Assembly (NCBI GenBank): GCA_012514545.1
Contig: JAAZAC010000134.1
Span: forward strand, 1-8,794
Source of the DNA: Actinomycetales bacterium
GTDB taxonomy: Bacteria; Actinomycetota; Actinomycetes; Actinomycetales; Cellulomonadaceae
Direction of reading: 5' to 3'
Length of the DNA: 8,794 nucleotides
Below are positions 6,440 through 8,794 of this stretch, piece by piece. The position numbers were made by a program, and so were the translations under genes. Positions within the stretch are counted from its first letter, which is position 1, and each line of letters starts with the position of its first letter. Below the pieces are notes generated by a model. The model worked only from the letters and a program-made list of their open reading frames with translations, was not told the origin of the DNA and did not search any database.

Positions 6440-6469
6440 ATCCTAGGCAACGCCCGTCGGATCCGTCGC
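6440..6469 (-). promoter_or_regulatory. Candidate promoter of the BI-1-family gene
   Basis: On the minus strand TAGGAT (6440-6445) is a typical actinobacterial -10. GCGACG (6464-6469), 18 bases upstream, is a weak -35 with only the central GAC conserved. Transcription would begin near 6433, giving a leader of about 37 bases that contains the AGGAGG site. The -35 is poor, so recognition may rest on the -10 or on an alternative sigma factor. Confidence 0.45.
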
Positions 6470-6514
6470 GTTCCCGACGCGGGCTGAGACCCGGCGGCGG
6501 GCGCGCCGGAGACG

Positions 6515-6551
6515 GGCGGTGCCCCGGGCGTCGAGCGCCCGGGGCACCGCC
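6515..6551 (-). terminator. 16-bp perfect hairpin terminator after the GH10 gene
   Basis: GGCGGTGCCCCGGGCG (6515-6530) pairs without mismatch with 6536-6551 around the loop TCGAG. Past a one-base bulge the stem can extend by four more pairs. It begins 23 bases after the xylanase stop codon and lies upstream of the BI-1 promoter. It would insulate the housekeeping gene from xylanase transcription. No U-tract follows, as is usual in this group. Confidence 0.82.
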
Positions 6552-6574
6552 GTCCTACCGGTTCGGCGCGGTCG

Positions 6575-8794
6575 TCAGCAGGGCCGCTGCGCCCCCGGAC
6601 CGGCCTTCGGGCCGTGGCCCGGCTTGGGGCCCGGGTCCGGCTTGCCGTGGCCGGGCTTGGGGCCCGGGTCCGGCTTGTGGCCCGGGTCCGGCTTCCCGTG
6701 CCCGGGGCCGTGACCCGGGTCGGGCTTCGGCCCGTGCCCCGGCCCGTGGCCCGGGTCCGGCTTCCCGTGCCCGGGACCGTGCCCGGGGCCGTGACCCGGC
6801 TTGGGCCCGTGGCCCGGCTTCGGCCCGTGGCCCGGCTTCGGGTCCGGCTTGCCCGGGCCGCCCGGGAGGACGATCAACCAGGTCTTCGCCGACAGGTCCC
6901 CGGAGCTGGCGACCACGGCGTACAGGCCGAGCTTCGTGGGCTTCGGCACCGTCACCTTCGCGGTCCCGGTGCCGTCGTCACCCACCTGCACCGTGCCGAG
7001 GTCGGCCGGGCGCGGCCGGCCCAGCGTCAGCTTCGGCTCGAGCCGCAGGGTGACCGTCGACCCGGGGTCGAACCCGGAGACGTCGACGGTGACCTTCTTG
7101 CCGGCGACGACGAGCCACGGGGTGACCGTCACGTCGGCCTCGGGCTCCTCGGGCTCCTCCGGCTCGGCCGTCACCAGCTGCGCCACGCCCCAGCGCGACG
7201 TGTTCTGGTAGCTGATGCCCGTCGGGTCGGCCCAGGTGCGCACCGAGGTCCGGGTGCCGTTCGTCCCGTCGTTGACCTGGAAGTCCAGGCCGTGGAACGT
7301 GCCGGGCCCGCCGGCCTCGAGGAGGCTGATCGCCGCCTCGACCCGGTAGCCGGTCTCGGTGAGCGTCGTCGCGCTGGTCAGCCGGTCGCGTTGGAACGCC
7401 TCGTCACCCGTGCCGAACGACGTGACGTTGTCGACGTTGATCCGGATCTGCGTGTCCTCGTAGCGGTACGGCCCGTTCCGGACGTTGCCCGCGTCGAGGA
7501 AGATCTCCACGGAGTCCTGGATCCACGGGTCGGAGCCCGACACGTCGATCTGGTCGTCGGTGACGTCCGCCAGCACGAACAGCGTGCTGCCGTCGCCGCT
7601 CCAGAGCGTGCGCACCTCGGCGGTCGCCGCGCCGTCGGCCGAGCCCTCGACCTGGGTGTCGGTCGTCACCACGTCGGCGAGCGACCACACGTCGTCGACG
7701 TCGCCGTCGATCGTCGGCGCCGTCGGGGCCTCGGCGACCTCGACGAACGAGAGCGGCTCGACCAGCGTGAGCGTGCCGAGCACGCCCGGGCTGTTCCAGC
7801 CGGTGGTCGTGCCGCCGTCGGTCACCTGCAGGTCGACGTCGAGCACGTCGCCCGCCGCCGCGCCGTCGAGCGGCACGTGCAGGACGGCCGCCCAGCCGTC
7901 GTCGGTCGCGGCGACGACGCCGGGCACGTCGCCCGTCCCGTCCCGGCCGAACGCGTAGGTGTCCGCGCCGAGCACGACGGTCACGCCGTCCGTGGCGTCG
8001 ACGGTCGCGTCGCGCACCGTCACGTACACGGTGAGGTGGTCCGCCTCCCAGCGGGTCTGGAACGCCGCCACGTCGCCCACGGCGTGCAGCGGGAGCCGCT
8101 GCCAGTCGTGCGCGGTGGTCGCGGCCTCGTCCAGCGCCACCGAGCCCTGGAAGGAGAGCTCGGCGAGCAGCCGCGGCTCGAGCTCGCCCCCGGCCGCGCC
8201 GAAGTACGCCGGCTTGGCCTGCAGGCCCGAGTCGAACAGGAGCGGCGCCTGGGTGCTGCGCCAGCTGCGGCCGTCGTGCAGGCCCCAGACCGTCACGGCG
8301 AACATGTCACCCGTCGCGGCGTGGAACTCGCGGAACACCTCGAAGGCGTCGCGGTAGAAGTACCCCTGCTCGATGATGTTCGCCTGGGTCACCGGCGTGC
8401 CGACCGTGACGTCCATCTCCGTCACCGCCTGCACGACCGGCAGGTGGGCGAACCGCTCCAGGGCCGTCTCGAGCGCCGAGACCGGCGTCGAGAGCGACAC
8501 GTGGAACTGGTGGCCGACGCCGTCGAGCGGCACGCCGCGGTCGAGCATCCGCTCCACCAGGGCGAGGTAGCGGTCCTGCTTGCCGCCCTGGTCGGTGTTG
8601 TAGTCGTTGATGAAGAGCGCGACCGGACGGTCCGTGCCGTCGGCGGCGTACTCGTCGTTGAACGCCTCCTCGGCGTACGCGAACGCGAGGTCGATGAACT
8701 CCTCGCCGAGGATCCGGTACCACTCGCTGCGCCGCAGGCCGTCGGCGAACTCCGGGCTGTCGGAGATCACCTCGTTGACGACGTCCCACGCCAC
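6575..8794 (-). CDS. Multidomain GH10 endo-1,4-beta-xylanase with CBM9 and His/Gly/Pro/Lys tail, N-terminus missing
   Basis: The frame is open at the window edge (739 codons, TGA at 6575-6577); the signal peptide and the first half of the barrel lie outside. The family cleaves the xylan backbone with retention. The visible catalytic part (residues 1-200) has acid/base Glu8 in WDVVNE, nucleophile Glu126 in VTEMD, the GVGHQFH strand and the late WGLHDGRSW loop. Residues about 205-350 form a beta-rich domain that I cannot name with certainty, possibly a degenerate CBM9-like module. A clear CBM9 follows (about 353-543; IDGDVDDVW near the start, SRWGVAQL at the end). Then come an acidic linker EPEEPEEPEA, an Ig-like domain (about 554-645) and a low-complexity tail of roughly 95 residues. 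The last residue is Cys. The product is almost surely secreted, but no LPxTG anchor, dockerin or SLH domain is seen. The CBM probably holds the enzyme on xylan or cellulose chain ends. Confidence 0.93.
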   Translation of the reverse strand: MAWDVVNEVISDSPEFADGLRRSEWYRILGEEFIDLAFAYAEEAFNDEYAADGTDRPVALFINDYNTDQGGKQDRYLALVERMLDRGVPLDGVGHQFHVSLSTPVSALETALERFAHLPVVQAVTEMDVTVGTPVTQANIIEQGYFYRDAFEVFREFHAATGDMFAVTVWGLHDGRSWRSTQAPLLFDSGLQAKPAYFGAAGGELEPRLLAELSFQGSVALDEAATTAHDWQRLPLHAVGDVAAFQTRWEADHLTVYVTVRDATVDATDGVTVVLGADTYAFGRDGTGDVPGVVAATDDGWAAVLHVPLDGAAAGDVLDVDLQVTDGGTTTGWNSPGVLGTLTLVEPLSFVEVAEAPTAPTIDGDVDDVWSLADVVTTDTQVEGSADGAATAEVRTLWSGDGSTLFVLADVTDDQIDVSGSDPWIQDSVEIFLDAGNVRNGPYRYEDTQIRINVDNVTSFGTGDEAFQRDRLTSATTLTETGYRVEAAISLLEAGGPGTFHGLDFQVNDGTNGTRTSVRTWADPTGISYQNTSRWGVAQLVTAEPEEPEEPEADVTVTPWLVVAGKKVTVDVSGFDPGSTVTLRLEPKLTLGRPRPADLGTVQVGDDGTGTAKVTVPKPTKLGLYAVVASSGDLSAKTWLIVLPGGPGKPDPKPGHGPKPGHGPKPGHGPGHGPGHGKPDPGHGPGHGPKPDPGHGPGHGKPDPGHKPDPGPKPGHGKPDPGPKPGHGPKAGPGAQRPC
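6605..6862 (-). repeat. Tandem minisatellite encoding PGHG / KPDPG repeats
   Basis: This DNA encodes xylanase residues 645-730, made of irregular repeats of PGHG, PKPGHG and GKPDPGHG. Twelve histidines are spaced every four to eleven residues. On the plus strand it appears as repeated CCCGGGTCCGGCTT and GGCCCGTGGCCCGG blocks. The repeats stay in frame and use varied third bases, so the peptide has probably been kept by selection. Copy number may vary between strains through slippage. Confidence 0.85.

Noticed and set aside
6397..6450. ATG at 6450 as the BI-1 start
   Set aside because: It would lie upstream of the predicted -10 at 6440-6445. The GTG at 6396 has a perfect AGGAGG and a family-like N-terminus.
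6605..6862. Possible CRISPR array or intergenic satellite
   Set aside because: The repeats are short, irregular and in frame with the xylanase, and there are no unique spacers of constant length. They encode a low-complexity protein tail.

Overview
The window is very GC-rich and tightly packed. Start codons are often GTG, the -10 hexamers are of the TAGGAT type, and hairpin terminators lack a U-tract. Together with an actinobacterial-type cystathionine beta-synthase and several xylan-active enzymes, this points to a plant-biomass-degrading actinobacterium, most likely of the Cellulomonas / Cellulosimicrobium / Isoptericola kind. That placement is an inference from style and gene content; no marker gene is present.

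Layout from left to right. (1) Positions 1-948, plus strand: the 3' part of a GH43 glycosidase gene, cut by the window edge. (2) 960-981: a perfect 22-bp palindrome, probably a bidirectional terminator between convergent genes. (3) 997-1404, minus strand: a small single-domain FKBP peptidyl-prolyl isomerase. (4) 1405-1569: a divergent intergenic region. It holds a promoter that appears to make a leaderless mRNA, with a small inverted repeat over its -10. (5) 1570-3007, plus strand: a two-gene operon of an alpha/beta hydrolase and an overlapping TetR-family regulator that probably represses its own promoter. (6) 2940-3929, minus strand: a cytoplasmic CE7 acetyl-xylan esterase / cephalosporin-C deacetylase whose 3' end overlaps the TetR gene by 68 bp. 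(7) 4021-5427, minus strand: cystathionine beta-synthase with two CBS modules. (8) 5512-6396, minus strand: a Bax-inhibitor-1/YccA-family seven-helix membrane protein, with strong hairpins on both sides of the gene. (9) 6575-8794, minus strand: the 3' part of a multidomain secreted-type GH10 xylanase, with a CBM9 module, a beta-sandwich domain and a His/Gly/Pro/Lys repeat tail that ends in cysteine.

Taken together, the GH10 xylanase (backbone cleavage outside the cell), the CE7 esterase (removal of acetyl groups from oligosaccharides, probably inside the cell) and the GH43 enzyme (xyloside or arabinoside release) make a plausible hemicellulose-use set. They are interleaved with housekeeping or stress genes (FKBP, cbs, BI-1) and do not form one operon. 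I see no clear sign of a wholly new system. The points most worth a second look are the repeat tail of the xylanase, the leaderless, probably autoregulated hydrolase-TetR operon, and the terminator placed only about 30 nt before the cbs start codon. There are no tRNA or rRNA genes, insertion sequences or CRISPR arrays, and no stretch over 300 bases without a gene.
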